Shown here one piece after another: positions 56,302-64,000 of a DNA stretch of 64,000 bases. This stretch comes from Hyphomicrobiales bacterium (GTDB lineage Bacteria > Pseudomonadota > Alphaproteobacteria > Rhizobiales > CAJQND01): positions 1 through 64,000 of the forward strand of contig JANQOW010000153.1 in NCBI GenBank assembly GCA_028285595.1. The letters run 5' to 3'. Position numbers and translations under genes: made by a program. A model generated the notes under the pieces. It saw only the letters and a list, made by a program, of their open reading frames with translations, ran no database searches and was not told the origin of the DNA. Within the stretch, counting starts at the first letter, position 1. Each line of letters begins with the position of its first letter.

Positions 56302-56850
56302 ATGAGCAAAGCCGACCCTGAAAAATCATCCGCATCAGCGAACAAGATGGCATCCATCCTGAGTCACCTGTCCATCGCGGTTCAGATTCTCAGCCTTATC
56401 TTGGTTTTGGTCTTGTTTGCCGGGGCACTCGACCTCGGAGTGGTAGATCTCCGGGCCACGATCTCGAGCTTTTCGATCATTATCCTGCCAATCTTTGCCG
56501 TTTTCGCACTGGTTGCCATTTTCAGCCAAATGAAGCTTGCAGCTCTTAAAGCTGCATCCGTTCATGCCAAAGGTGCAGAGACCGAGGCCCTGGTTAATGA
56601 GACCAAGGGTGTCGTCGAAAGCAAGATCCAGGAGTACCTGGGAACTGAACATGAACGCTTAAAAGCTGAACATGAAAAGATGAGCGAGTTTCTGAAAGAA
56701 CTGGAGAAGCAAGAACAGGAGCGACTTGTCCAAGAAGTGGAGGAGTTGAAGGCGGAGAACACGGAGCTGAAAGAGCGTCTCTCCATGAAGAACGTTCCGA
56801 TCAATGATGAACTGAGCGCGGTCGATGAATTGGCGCCAACCGGAACATAG
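56302..56850 (+). CDS. Membrane-anchored coiled-coil protein
   Basis: A 182-residue protein with two membrane segments (ILSLILVLVLFAGALDLGVV and FSIIILPIFAVFALVAIFSQ), then a long charged coiled coil (HERLKAEHEKMSEFLKELEK and on through VEELKAENTELKERLS). The topology puts the coiled coil on one face, probably the cytoplasm. No known domain. It could be a scaffold or a polar anchor. It follows the previous gene by 98 bases. Confidence 0.7.
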   Translation: MSKADPEKSSASANKMASILSHLSIAVQILSLILVLVLFAGALDLGVVDLRATISSFSIIILPIFAVFALVAIFSQMKLAALKAASVHAKGAETEALVNETKGVVESKIQEYLGTEHERLKAEHEKMSEFLKELEKQEQERLVQEVEELKAENTELKERLSMKNVPINDELSAVDELAPTGT

Positions 56851-56999
56851 TTGATCGCCTTTCTGCAAGGCTTTGTCCACGTTGCCTATATTGTGCGACG
56901 GCAAGCGGAAAGTTTCGCGCAAGGCCAGGATGCTACTGCCCGAGTTTAGCAAGAGTGCATCTGTGCTTTGTTCATCCCTCGAAGAAAAGGGCCCGCATC

Positions 57000-57485
57000 A
57001 TGCCACATCACCATAATCGCCCCTTCAGACCTGGGCTTCATGGGGTCAGCGCTGATGATGGAAGACAGCGTTCAAATGCTCAAGTCGATGTTCTTGTCGC
57101 TGAGAACAATGAGACCAATAAGTTTTACGTTGAGAATGTTCTGAGCACCTTGGGGTTCACATTCAAGACGGTTGAAAACGGTGTCGCGGCTGTTGAGGCA
57201 TTTCGCAGTTGCCGGCCGAGAATCATTTTGATGGATATCGCAATGCCACTCAGCGATGGAGTGGAGGCCACCATCAATATCAGACGCTATGAAGAGCGTA
57301 ACGAATTGCACCCTGTGCCCATTATCGCGCTGTCGGCCAACGCAATTCCCGGATTGAGAGAGCGCTATCTGGCCGCCGGCATGAATGATAGCCTGCTCAA
57401 GCCCTACTCCATTGACCAGATCAGTAAGATACTAGATGAGTGGATCTTGCCTGCCTCGACATGCCGGGCATCCACCGGCGCTTAG
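57000..57485 (+). CDS. Stand-alone receiver-domain response regulator
   Basis: A 161-residue protein with a basic N-terminal tail of about 28 residues and one receiver domain. Phospho-acceptor Asp79 (IILMDIAMP), Lys in LLKPYS. The acidic pocket reads VAENNETN, so its second acid is replaced by Asn36; the pattern VAExNxxN resembles receivers of hybrid histidine kinases rather than CheY. No output domain. No kinase gene is adjacent. The ATG at 57000 follows AAAGGG; the track begins 15 codons earlier. Confidence 0.85.
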   Translation: MPHHHNRPFRPGLHGVSADDGRQRSNAQVDVLVAENNETNKFYVENVLSTLGFTFKTVENGVAAVEAFRSCRPRIILMDIAMPLSDGVEATINIRRYEERNELHPVPIIALSANAIPGLRERYLAAGMNDSLLKPYSIDQISKILDEWILPASTCRASTGA

Positions 57486-57594
57486 GCGCAGTCCAACAGT
57501 GTTTGAGACGTGAACAGACGTTCGCCGGCGCCGTTCGCATCCAGTCCAATTTTGAGATAAATCTCGCCGCGCAATATCGCTGAGCTTGGCAGCC

Positions 57595-57771
57595 TTAAGA
57601 ACTTGAACGGAGCAAACTGGAAGCCTCGATGCGCGCCATGTCGAGCAAATAGGCCAGGAACTGATGACCCTCAATTGTTGCCTTGGCCTGCAGTCGTTCC
57701 ACATCGCTTACCAGCTCACGTAGATCCTGTGTGTCGTGTTGAGCAGTAGGAGTAAGCTTCTCAGCCTTCAT
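57595..57771 (-). CDS. Small helical protein of unknown function
   Basis: A 58-residue helical protein with a TQDLRELVSDVERLQAKATI start and a C-terminal HQFLAYLLDMARIEASSLL. Short proteins with a similar LAYLLDMA-type helix are common in rhizobial genomes as hypotheticals. The ATG at 57771 has GGGGAT eight bases upstream and lies inside the end of the next small ORF. Function unknown. Confidence 0.55.
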   Translation of the reverse strand: MKAEKLTPTAQHDTQDLRELVSDVERLQAKATIEGHQFLAYLLDMARIEASSLLRSSS

Positions 57772-57949
57772 TGTGATCCCCAATTCGAAGCGCCTCATTG
57801 CGCTGATTAAACAACCAGGTGGTAAGTCTCCGATCTTTTGCCCAGATCGAGCTGGTCAATCTGGCTAGACGGTCCAATCCTGGCTCCGTTGCCGATGCAA
57901 ACCACGCCGCCACTGAGTGCGATTCTCTATTTTCATCAAGCTGAATCAT
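57761..57949 (-). CDS. Possible 62-residue protein coupled to the preceding gene
   Basis: An ORF from ATG 57949 of a plausible, mixed composition (SIWAKDRRLTTWLFNQRNEA near the end). It overlaps the next gene by 11 bases, a common sign of coupling. The ribosome site is poor and no family is recognised, so it may be chance. Confidence 0.35.
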   Translation of the reverse strand: MIQLDENRESHSVAAWFASATEPGLDRLARLTSSIWAKDRRLTTWLFNQRNEALRIGDHNEG

Positions 57950-58219
57950 AGACGCGTGATTCTCAACCCTTAAGTGTTTTCATCGTAACGGCCCAATCTT
58001 GCATGAGGCTTGCCCCTCATTTCACCAAAGACTATTCATATTGAAAATTCAATGATTTAGGTAACAGGACGCCATCCTCTCGACCTGACGTAGCGGCACT
58101 TTTTTCCTCTGTCTTCTATCCGTGAAATAACACTCATCAGATCAGTCTCACGCAAGCTACTGCTGGCAAAACCTAAAGACCGGTGGCGGAGACCTTCCCC
58201 CAGTGTTCGCCGTCACCGC

Positions 58220-58263
58220 AAAAAGGCGGGACAGCGGTAATCGCACTTGCTGGCTGTCCCGCC
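58220..58263 (-). terminator. Terminator-like hairpin on the minus strand
   Basis: A perfect 11-bp stem (GGCGGGACAGC / GCTGTCCCGCC) with a 17-base loop. Read on the minus strand it is followed by TTTTTG, as in a rho-independent terminator. It would end a minus-strand transcript beginning somewhere in 58264-58460, where no gene is well supported, so it may mark a small RNA. Confidence 0.5.
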
Positions 58264-58467
58264 GCCTTTAGCCGGACGGCCCTTAACAGAGGTAGCGCCC
58301 AAACAGCGCGCACCAGCTTCATTTTCATGTTGATAATAAACGAACGCTAAACGAACTTCAGCCACGCTGTGGAGAGGTTCAGGTCAGGTTCGCGCAAGTT
58401 GCCTCTGCCAGTGTACTGCTTGTTGTGCTGTTACACTGCTCTTTATCAGCTCAACGCTATGCAAAAC

Positions 58468-58515
58468 GCAACTGGCGAGACACGCTCTCGATCCCCCAAG
58501 TGTCTCGCCGGTTGC
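58468..58515 (-). terminator. Terminator-like hairpin after the small membrane-protein ORF
   Basis: A 16-bp stem with one G-U-type mismatch (GCAACTGGCGAGACAC / GTGTCTCGCCGGTTGC), loop 16 bases. On the minus strand it is followed by GTTTT and lies 30 bases past the stop of the 58546-58842 ORF, which supports that ORF being transcribed. Confidence 0.55.
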
Positions 58516-58545
58516 ATCTTCTCAAATGTATCAAGGACAAATCAC

Positions 58546-58842
58546 TCACCTGGTCGCGAACCTGAACCCCGTTGCCTTGTGGCAGACCAATACACCATTG
58601 GTGAAGTTGCAAAACGCATCCTTCAACATGAACATATTCGATTTTGTATATTGGCTTTGCGTGACGACAGCGTCGGGTTGTTGCTGAGCCAATTGCGAGG
58701 AATGTTCAGACGCCTGCACATCGTCTAGCCAGTGCTCCGTGATGAGGAGCAACATCAGGCCATAAGTGAAGAGCAGCCCGACCAAACACACCATTGCTGG
58801 GAAGTTCAAAGTTCGAATGTCACATGAAGCCCGGCTAACCAC
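58546..58842 (-). CDS. Small single-pass membrane protein (candidate)
   Basis: A 98-residue ORF with one membrane segment (MVCLVGLLFTYGLMLLLITE) followed by a polar tail. The GTG at 58842 has AAAGGTGG eight bases upstream. It lies 92 bases after dnaQ on the same strand and has a hairpin terminator after it. No family recognised. The 596-base stretch to its left (57950-58545) holds only the two hairpins described. Confidence 0.45.
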   Translation of the reverse strand: MVSRASCDIRTLNFPAMVCLVGLLFTYGLMLLLITEHWLDDVQASEHSSQLAQQQPDAVVTQSQYTKSNMFMLKDAFCNFTNGVLVCHKATGFRFATR

Positions 58843-58934
58843 GATTGATACCACCTTTAAAGATGATCACAGGCCTCTGTTCTGCCTGAGGCAACTTGCT
58901 CCAAGCTGATCAGATCAAGATGGTGAGGGTTACG

Positions 58935-59630
58935 TCAGTTTTTGTAGGTCTGCCAAAGTGCTGTTTCGCCCAAGCTGGTGATCAGTGCGTCGTGCGCCGC
59001 AATCTCTTTTTCGGTTAGCCTCGACGGAAGCGCCATAGGTCTGGGTTGTGCAGGTTTGTTTTCCCGCGTTTCTTGCGGATTGAGCTCCACAACCTCTTGC
59101 GTGATTGCGAGGTTTTGTTGCCGACCACCAATCAGTTCCAGATAGACCGAAGCCAAAAGTTCAGAATCGAGTAGCGCGCCATGTTTCGTACGGTTGGAGT
59201 TATCGACCCCATACCGTCGACAGAGTGCATCCAAACTGTTCGGCCCCATCGGGTGCTTCTTTCGGGCCAATGCGAGTGTATCCAAAACCTGTTCTTCTGG
59301 AATCAGTTCTCGGTTGTGGGTGATTAGTTCGTGGTTGATAAACGCCATATCAAACGGTGCGTTGTGAATCACCAACACACCATCTCCCACAAACTCACAA
59401 AACGCATCCACTATATCGTTGAAAACAGGGTGCTTCCGTAGAAACTCTTCCGATAGGCCGTGAACGTTGTAAGCCTCTTCCGGCATGCTTCGCTCAGGAT
59501 TGATATACTGATGGTAGGTGCGCCCGGTCGGCACATGGTTGATCAGTTCTACAGCACCGATTTCAACGATCCGATGACCCTCTTTTGGGCTGAGCCCCGT
59601 TGTCTCGGTATCCAAAACGATCTCGCGCAT
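58935..59630 (-). CDS. dnaQ: DNA polymerase III epsilon subunit (proofreading exonuclease)
   Basis: DnaQ is the 3'-5' proofreading subunit of the replicase. The exonuclease motifs are present in order: Exo I LDTETTGLSP, Exo II HNAPFDMAFI, and the HGALLDSELL motif near residue 160 (Exo III epsilon type). The C-terminal tail that binds the alpha subunit is short (ending LGETALWQTYKN). At 231 residues it has normal length. It follows coaE by eight bases. Confidence 0.96.
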   Translation of the reverse strand: MREIVLDTETTGLSPKEGHRIVEIGAVELINHVPTGRTYHQYINPERSMPEEAYNVHGLSEEFLRKHPVFNDIVDAFCEFVGDGVLVIHNAPFDMAFINHELITHNRELIPEEQVLDTLALARKKHPMGPNSLDALCRRYGVDNSNRTKHGALLDSELLASVYLELIGGRQQNLAITQEVVELNPQETRENKPAQPRPMALPSRLTEKEIAAHDALITSLGETALWQTYKN

Positions 59631-59638
59631 GGTCTGCC

Positions 59639-60232
59639 TTATGTGTTCATTCGCAGGGTTTCTACAATATCCACCACTTGTGCTTCGGCTGCAGCAAGCC
59701 CTTTAGAGCTGTCCACAATGAAGTCAGCCTTGGCCCTTTTTTCATGGTCAGGCACTTGCTTTTGCAAAATGGCCTCGAATTTCTCTTCAGTCATACCGGG
59801 GCGCTGAAGAGCACGTTCACGCTGAATTTCTTTCGGCGCCGACACAACAACAATCTTGTCAACCTGATCCTCCGCCTTCGTTTCAAAGAGCAAGGGGATA
59901 TCCAGGACGACAACCGTTTCACCACCATCCTGTGCCTGGTGAATAAACCTTTGTCGTTCGGACTGAACCAAGGGATGAACCAAATTTTCGAGAGCCTTTA
60001 AAGCCTTGGCGTCGTTCAGCACGAGTTGGCCAAGTTTGGTTCGGTTGACTGCACCATCCTCAATGGCGGATGGAAACAGCGAACCGACGCTCTCCACGGC
60101 CGCACCATTTCGCGCGTAGAGGTTATGAACGACTTCATCCGCATCGAAGACGGGGACGCCGAGGGACCTGAACATTCTTGCTGTTTCTGACTTACCCATG
60201 GCGATTGATCCAGTTAATCCGATGATGATCAC
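59639..60232 (-). CDS. coaE: Dephospho-CoA kinase
   Basis: CoaE makes the last step of coenzyme A synthesis, phosphorylating dephospho-CoA with ATP. The P-loop is GLTGSIAMGKSET near the N-terminus, with DADEVVHNLY following and VVLDIPLLFET later. A GTG at 60232 with GGGAG eight bases upstream gives the usual IIIGLTGS start; an ATG five codons upstream at 60247 is possible. It lies between maf and dnaQ. Confidence 0.95.
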   Translation of the reverse strand: MIIIGLTGSIAMGKSETARMFRSLGVPVFDADEVVHNLYARNGAAVESVGSLFPSAIEDGAVNRTKLGQLVLNDAKALKALENLVHPLVQSERQRFIHQAQDGGETVVVLDIPLLFETKAEDQVDKIVVVSAPKEIQRERALQRPGMTEEKFEAILQKQVPDHEKRAKADFIVDSSKGLAAAEAQVVDIVETLRMNT

Positions 60233-60258
60233 GCTGGTCACTCCCATTTCTTTAGCGG

Positions 60259-60870
60259 TTAAACGAGCGGCGGGTTCCTCGTGCGCAAAAAGGTCAGCAA
60301 AGGCAATAGGGGCAGACCGAGAATAGTAAAGTAGTCACCTTCAATCTTCTCAAACAGGTGAATGCCCAAACCCTCCAACTGGTATGCACCTACTGATTTC
60401 GTCACCTCATCACCCATTTCTGCCAAATACACACCCAAGAAAGATGAACTGACATCTCGCATCGATAGGCGCGCGACGTCTTCATAAGACCAAAGCGTTT
60501 CGCCTCTGCATACTACCGCGACGGCGGAGATAAGCTCATGGGTCTTACCACGAAGCTCGATGAGTTGATCCAGCGCCTTATCTTTTGTGGCTGGCTTACT
60601 GATGAGTTGGTCTTCAAGAACAAGGATCTGATCAGATCCGATGACTAAAGCGTCGGGGTGGCTTTCCGAGACCACGCTTGCTTTTGTTTGAGCGAGCAAT
60701 TGGGCAATGTCGGCAGGACGGAGTGTGCTGTCGTCACCACGCACGGCCTGCTTTATGGCGTCTTCATCCACATTGGCCGGCTCAGTGATAAACGTGAGGC
60801 CGGCCGCTTCTAAGAGCTGTTTGCGGATTTGGCTGGCTGAAGCCAAAACGAGCTGTTCGTGTTGCAGCAT
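60259..60870 (-). CDS. maf: Maf-family nucleotide pyrophosphatase
   Basis: Maf proteins hydrolyse non-canonical or specific nucleoside triphosphates. The 203-residue protein has the N-terminal LVLASASQIRKQLLEAAGL and the GSDQILVL active-site segment, followed by the YEDVARLSMRDVSSSF motif. Its ATG overlaps the stop of the PPDK-regulator gene (TAATG). Substrate specificity cannot be assigned by eye. Confidence 0.94.
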   Translation of the reverse strand: MLQHEQLVLASASQIRKQLLEAAGLTFITEPANVDEDAIKQAVRGDDSTLRPADIAQLLAQTKASVVSESHPDALVIGSDQILVLEDQLISKPATKDKALDQLIELRGKTHELISAVAVVCRGETLWSYEDVARLSMRDVSSSFLGVYLAEMGDEVTKSVGAYQLEGLGIHLFEKIEGDYFTILGLPLLPLLTFLRTRNPPLV

Positions 60871-61709
60871 TAGTGTTCTGGTTCGCTTTGTTGACGACGA
60901 TGATAGATATTCAATATGGCTGCAGCGGTCTCCTCAATCGATCGCCGTGTTACATCAATGACCGGCCAGTTGTGTCGGTGGCACAGCTTCCGTGCAAAGG
61001 CGATCTCTTCGGCAATCACAGTTTTGTCAACGTAGCTGGTCTCTCGATCCTCGTTGAGAGACAGCAAGCGGTTGCGCCTGATTTGTGAAATCCGTTCAGG
61101 ACTCGCGACCAACCCAACCACGACCGGCTTTGACAATTTCTCAAGCGTTTCTGGCAGAGGGACCTCTGGAACAAGCGGAACGTTCGCGGTCTTTAAACCG
61201 CGGTTGGCAAGATAAATACTGGTTGGCGTTTTTGACGTTCTGCTAATCCCAACGATAACCACATCCGCATTCTCCAGATCCTGGGTATGCTGGCCATCGT
61301 CATGCATGATGGTGTAATTCATCGCTTCAATTCGATGGAAGTACTCAGCATTCATCGCATGCTGACCACCAGCTCTCGGACGTGATTCTGCATTGAGATA
61401 GGACGCCAGGCTTGAGATGATGGGATCAAGAATGGAAATTGCCGGAACGTCCAATTGCCGACAGCTCTCCTCCAAGTCCTTGCGGAGCGCTTCATCGACA
61501 ATCGTGAACAGCACAATTCCAGGATTGGTCTCCACATTGCGCAAAACCCGTTGCAGTTGCCGCGCAGACCGCACCAATGCATACACATGCTCGATGGGTT
61601 GGAAGTCGGCATAGTGGGCCGTTGCGGCGCGTGCGACTGTGTTCAGAGTTTCCCCCGTTGCATCAGACACGAGATGCAAGTGGAAAAATTTTCTTTTCCC
61701 GCTGTTCAT
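60870..61709 (-). CDS. Pyruvate, phosphate dikinase regulatory protein (DUF299)
   Basis: A bifunctional ADP-dependent kinase and Pi-dependent phosphorylase for pyruvate, phosphate dikinase or PEP synthase. It has [18 protein letters not shown] at the start, the [21 protein letters not shown]-loop segment, and [18 protein letters not shown]. At 279 residues it has normal length. It starts the PPDK-regulator/maf/coaE/dnaQ operon, read away from the putative origin. Confidence 0.94.
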   Translation of the reverse strand: MNSGKRKFFHLHLVSDATGETLNTVARAATAHYADFQPIEHVYALVRSARQLQRVLRNVETNPGIVLFTIVDEALRKDLEESCRQLDVPAISILDPIISSLASYLNAESRPRAGGQHAMNAEYFHRIEAMNYTIMHDDGQHTQDLENADVVIVGISRTSKTPTSIYLANRGLKTANVPLVPEVPLPETLEKLSKPVVVGLVASPERISQIRRNRLLSLNEDRETSYVDKTVIAEEIAFARKLCHRHNWPVIDVTRRSIEETAAAILNIYHRRQQSEPEH

Positions 61710-61737
61710 TGTGGGCCGCTCACATCCTGTTGAGAGC

Positions 61738-61746
61738 TGTGGATAA
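61738..61746 (-). promoter_or_regulatory. DnaA box (perfect consensus)
   Basis: TGTGGATAA on plus, TTATCCACA on minus, exact consensus. It is the box nearest the PPDK-regulator gene in the putative origin. Confidence 0.75.
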
Positions 61747-61995
61747 ATTCACACGATTTACACACCATCAACTGTGCCTGCAAAAAGCTGTGTGATTTTT
61801 CCATAGCCCAAAGCCGTTTGATCATTTTGTTCACAGATAGGGATAACCGCGTTTGCTGTGTACAATCAGCGGAGAAATTTTGCACTGGCTTGGATTAAAA
61901 CGATATGCTCCGGTTAAGCTATTGAATAGTATATATTATTTATCCCATCAATCCACTGGTTATCCTTGTGGGTAAGTCCATGATCTCGCCGACCC

Positions 61996-62037
61996 TGTGG
62001 ATAGGTTGTGCATTCTTGATAATCCCTATAATCCACA
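61996..62037. promoter_or_regulatory. Two near-consensus DnaA boxes
   Basis: TGTGGATAG at 61996-62004 and TAATCCACA at 62029-62037 each differ from the consensus by one base and face each other. They lie to the hemE side of the AT-rich stretch. Confidence 0.6.
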
Positions 62038-62120
62038 GTCCAACAACAACAGAATCCTTATTTCTATATTTGATAGATTGTTGGGGACTGGGATGACGAA
62101 TCACACAGGGTCGCACTGAG

Positions 62121-63173
62121 ATGCAAAAAAGACTGCTTTCGACACTCATAGATCACAAAGCAGATCGTCGTCCGGCATGGATGATGCGACAAGCCGGCAG
62201 GTATCTTCCTGAGTATCGAGAAGTCCGCGAACGGGCAGGCTCTTTTTTGGACCTTTGCTACGCGCCCGCCTTGGCAGAAGAGGTGACGCTGCAGCCTTTA
62301 CGCCGGTTCGACTTTGACGCTGCAATCGTTTTTGCAGATATCCTGCTGGTTCCCCATGCTCTCGGCCAAGACGTCTCATTCCAGGTTGGTGAAGGTCCCG
62401 TTCTGGAGCCCGTCTACGATGGCGCATCTGTTGCCGCGCTTTCGAGCGCGAAACTGGAGAGTCATCTTGCCCCGGTTTATGAAACCCTTGATCGGCTTTC
62501 CTCGAGCTTGCCTGATCATGTGGCTCTGATCGGATTTTGCGGTGCGCCATGGACGGTGGCCACTTACATGATTGAAGGCGGTACCTCCAAAGACCGGCGG
62601 GGAGCACGCCAGGCCGCTTGGGCAGCAATGAGCTCGAAGGACCATTGGTTCTCCAAGCTGATCGATTTGTTGGTGGAGAGCTCTGCGCAATATCTTTTGG
62701 GGCAGATCAAGGCAGGTGCTGAGGTGCTTCAGATATTTGAAACCTGGGCGGTTGATCTGCCCCCGACATTGTTTCAGCGGTTCTGTGTCGAGCCGATTGC
62801 AGAGATTGTTCGTTTGGTACACGCGGAGCATCCAAACGTGCCGATCATCTGCTTTCCTAAAGGTGCAGGTCAGCTCGCAAACTCATTTTGCAATGGTGTT
62901 CAGTGTTCTGGCCTTGGATGCGATGCGTTCGTCAATCTTGGTGAGATTGAGCTGGATGCACGTCAGAGCGTTGTAACGCAAGGTAATCTTGATCCCATAT
63001 GCCTGTTACAGGGCGGCGAGATTTTGGATGTTGAGGTGCGCAAGATCGTGGATCAGACTGAGGTGGGTCATCATATCTTCAATCTTGGCCACGGAATCTT
63101 GCCGGAGACGCCTATTGAGCATGTACATCAGATGCTAAAAGCGCTTCGTGAAGCTGAAGGCAACGAGGACTAG
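62121..63173 (+). CDS. hemE: Uroporphyrinogen decarboxylase HemE
   Basis: HemE removes four carboxyls from uroporphyrinogen III to give coproporphyrinogen III in haem synthesis. The 350-residue protein has the N-terminal signature RPAWMMRQAGRYLPEYR with substrate-binding arginines, GFCGAPWTVATYMIEGG, and the C-terminal NLGHGILPETPIEHV. It starts 4 bases upstream of the hemJ GTG region and follows the putative origin. Confidence 0.97.
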   Translation: MQKRLLSTLIDHKADRRPAWMMRQAGRYLPEYREVRERAGSFLDLCYAPALAEEVTLQPLRRFDFDAAIVFADILLVPHALGQDVSFQVGEGPVLEPVYDGASVAALSSAKLESHLAPVYETLDRLSSSLPDHVALIGFCGAPWTVATYMIEGGTSKDRRGARQAAWAAMSSKDHWFSKLIDLLVESSAQYLLGQIKAGAEVLQIFETWAVDLPPTLFQRFCVEPIAEIVRLVHAEHPNVPIICFPKGAGQLANSFCNGVQCSGLGCDAFVNLGEIELDARQSVVTQGNLDPICLLQGGEILDVEVRKIVDQTEVGHHIFNLGHGILPETPIEHVHQMLKALREAEGNED

Positions 63174-63177
63174 GTCA

Positions 63178-63615
63178 GTGGCAGATCTGTATCTGTGGTT
63201 TAAGTGGCTCCATATTGTGTCCATCATCTCATGGATGGCAGCCTTGTTATATCTGCCGCGCTTGTACGTGTATCATGCCGAACATGGAGCTGATGCGCCT
63301 CAGGCGGAAACGTTCAAAGTCATGGAGCGGCGGCTTTACAAAGCGATTATGACGCCGGCCATGATTGCATCGTGGGTGTTCGGTGTTGCCCTCATTGCTG
63401 CTGTAAGAATTGACTTCTCATCGGATTATTGGTTCTGGGCGAAGCTGATTTTGGTCTTCGCGCTGACTGGGGTCCATGGGCATCTTGGAAAGATCCGGCG
63501 GCAATTCGAGCAAGATCAGATCCCACGATCTTCCCGCTACTTTCGGATCATCAACGAAGTGCCTACGGTAATCATGCTGGTTGCGGTGTTTCTGGTGGTG
63601 TTCAAACCATTTTGA
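63178..63615 (+). CDS. hemJ: Protoporphyrinogen IX oxidase HemJ
   Basis: HemJ is a membrane oxidase of the next-to-last haem step. The 145-residue protein has four membrane segments. The conserved His is at residue 12 (FKWLHIVSIISWMAALLYLP), followed by LPRLYVYHAE, and a GVHGHLGKIRR segment later. The start is a GTG at 63178, four bases after the hemE stop; the track start lies inside hemE. Haem genes hemE and hemJ are coupled. Confidence 0.93.
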   Translation: MADLYLWFKWLHIVSIISWMAALLYLPRLYVYHAEHGADAPQAETFKVMERRLYKAIMTPAMIASWVFGVALIAAVRIDFSSDYWFWAKLILVFALTGVHGHLGKIRRQFEQDQIPRSSRYFRIINEVPTVIMLVAVFLVVFKPF

Positions 63616-63860
63616 TGGGTATAACTGAGACTGCGACAACACGGCAGTTTGCGTTTGGAAGCGGAATTGTACTATACGAGCCTATCTTCCAATGATCGGT
63701 TGTGTCCCGTCCGTGGATAGTGAGATCGCCCATAGCACGGGCACACGTCATTCAACCGCCTTCCTTTGAGAACATTGTTTCAAGAGTGTCCGTTCCGCCT
63801 GGAACATCAACACAAAGAAACGCAGCTCTAGGTCCCATCTGAAAAGTCTGGATTTTGACT

Positions 63861-64000
63861 ATGACAGAAGTCAGCGAAGTACAGCAGATCAAACTCCATG
63901 ATCTAAAAAGCAAATCCCCTACTGACCTTCTGGTTCTGGCCGAAGCGTTAGAGGTCGAGAACGCAAGCACCATGCGCAAACAGGAGTTAATGTTTGCCAT
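63861..64000 (+). CDS. rho: Transcription termination factor Rho, N-terminal part (cut by window edge)
   Basis: The first 46 residues of Rho: LHDLKSKSPTDLLVLAEALE and NASTMRKQELMFA belong to the Rho N-terminal helical domain. The gene is open at the end of the window and so missing from the track. It starts at ATG 63861, 245 bases after hemJ, in a leader with no other feature I can support. hemE-hemJ-rho is a usual alphaproteobacterial order. Confidence 0.9.
   Translation, partial: MTEVSEVQQIKLHDLKSKSPTDLLVLAEALEVENASTMRKQELMFA

Larger units (their letters stand above)
61710..62120. other. Putative chromosomal replication origin (oriC)
   Basis: A 411-base AT-rich gap between the PPDK regulator and hemE, divergent genes. 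In Caulobacter and several rhizobia the origin lies next to hemE in this same setting. It holds one perfect DnaA box (TGTGGATAA at 61738), two with one mismatch (61996, 62029) and two with two (61827, 61857). An AT-only stretch near 61924-61942 could unwind, and GANTC sites occur at 62052 and 62098. No TTAA-N7-TTAA CtrA site was found in it. Confidence 0.75.

Noticed and set aside
58369-58728. 119-residue plus-strand ORF
   Set aside because: Cys/Arg-rich composition, no ribosome site, and it crosses the hairpin that fits a minus-strand terminator.
61875-61920. TTAA pair near 61893-61917 in the origin as a CtrA site
   Set aside because: Spacing is about 15 bases, not 7.
1-64000. CRISPR array, insertion sequence or prophage
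   Set aside because: No regularly spaced repeats, transposase, integrase or terminal inverted repeats were seen.

Overview
The window looks like an alphaproteobacterial chromosome, most likely a member of the Hyphomicrobiales (Rhizobiales). Evidence: rhizobial-type motility genes (motC, motE, flaF, flbT, an ftcR/rem-type regulator, no fliD, fliS, fliA or flgM seen), a che operon in the same order as that of Sinorhizobium meliloti, and a hemE / PPDK-regulator / maf / coaE / dnaQ / rho neighbourhood. The genus cannot be fixed from sequence alone. No insertion sequence, prophage or CRISPR array was seen.

Layout. (1) 1-4.7 kb: 3' end of an FAD oxidoreductase gene, lepA, an unrecognised multi-pass membrane protein, convergent msrA, and tRNA-Ser(GGA). 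(2) 4.8-17.2 kb: flagellin copy 1 with its terminator, then a minus-strand che operon read MCP, MCP, STAS protein (cheS position), cheY1, cheA, cheW, cheR, cheB, cheY2, cheD, cheT-like gene. (3) 17.4-21.6 kb: a CBS-domain protein, a soluble PAS chemoreceptor, a PilZ protein, a 38-residue membrane peptide missing from the ORF track, and a GGDEF protein. (4) 21.7-28.8 kb: flgB-flgC-fliE-flgG-flgA-flgI-motE-flgH-fliL-fliP, then flagellin copy 2. (5) 28.8-35.5 kb, minus strand: fliF-fliH-motB-motC-fliK-lytic transglycosylase. (6) 35.7-44.6 kb: small accessory genes, motA-fliM-fliN-fliG-flhB on minus, and DUF1217-flgF-fliI on plus. (7) 44.6-55.5 kb, minus strand: ftcR-flgE-flgK-flgL-flaF-flbT-flgD-fliQ-flhA-fliR, a fliJ candidate, a flgJ-type rod protein, a flgN candidate and one more membrane protein. 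(8) 55.6-58.9 kb: small unassigned genes, one receiver-domain protein, and hairpins. (9) 58.9-64 kb: dnaQ, coaE, maf and the PPDK regulator on minus; a 411-bp AT-rich gap that looks like the chromosomal replication origin; then hemE, hemJ and the start of rho on plus.

How it works together. The MCPs, CheA and CheW sense and signal. CheR, CheB and CheD adapt the receptors. CheY2 is the probable motor output and CheY1 with the CheS- and CheT-like proteins the probable phosphate drain, by analogy with S. meliloti. The fli/flh/flg genes build the export apparatus, basal body, hook and filament, and MotA/B/C/E power it. FtcR probably drives late genes, with a consensus CtrA-type site upstream. FlaF and FlbT probably adjust flagellin output through a conserved block ahead of both flagellin genes. 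PilZ and GGDEF proteins between the che and basal-body operons suggest a c-di-GMP link.

The window is mostly a well-known system. The less ordinary parts are regulatory (flagellin leader blocks, CtrA-type sites, the origin), architectural (overlapping genes, a terminator inside a coding end), or unassigned small proteins.
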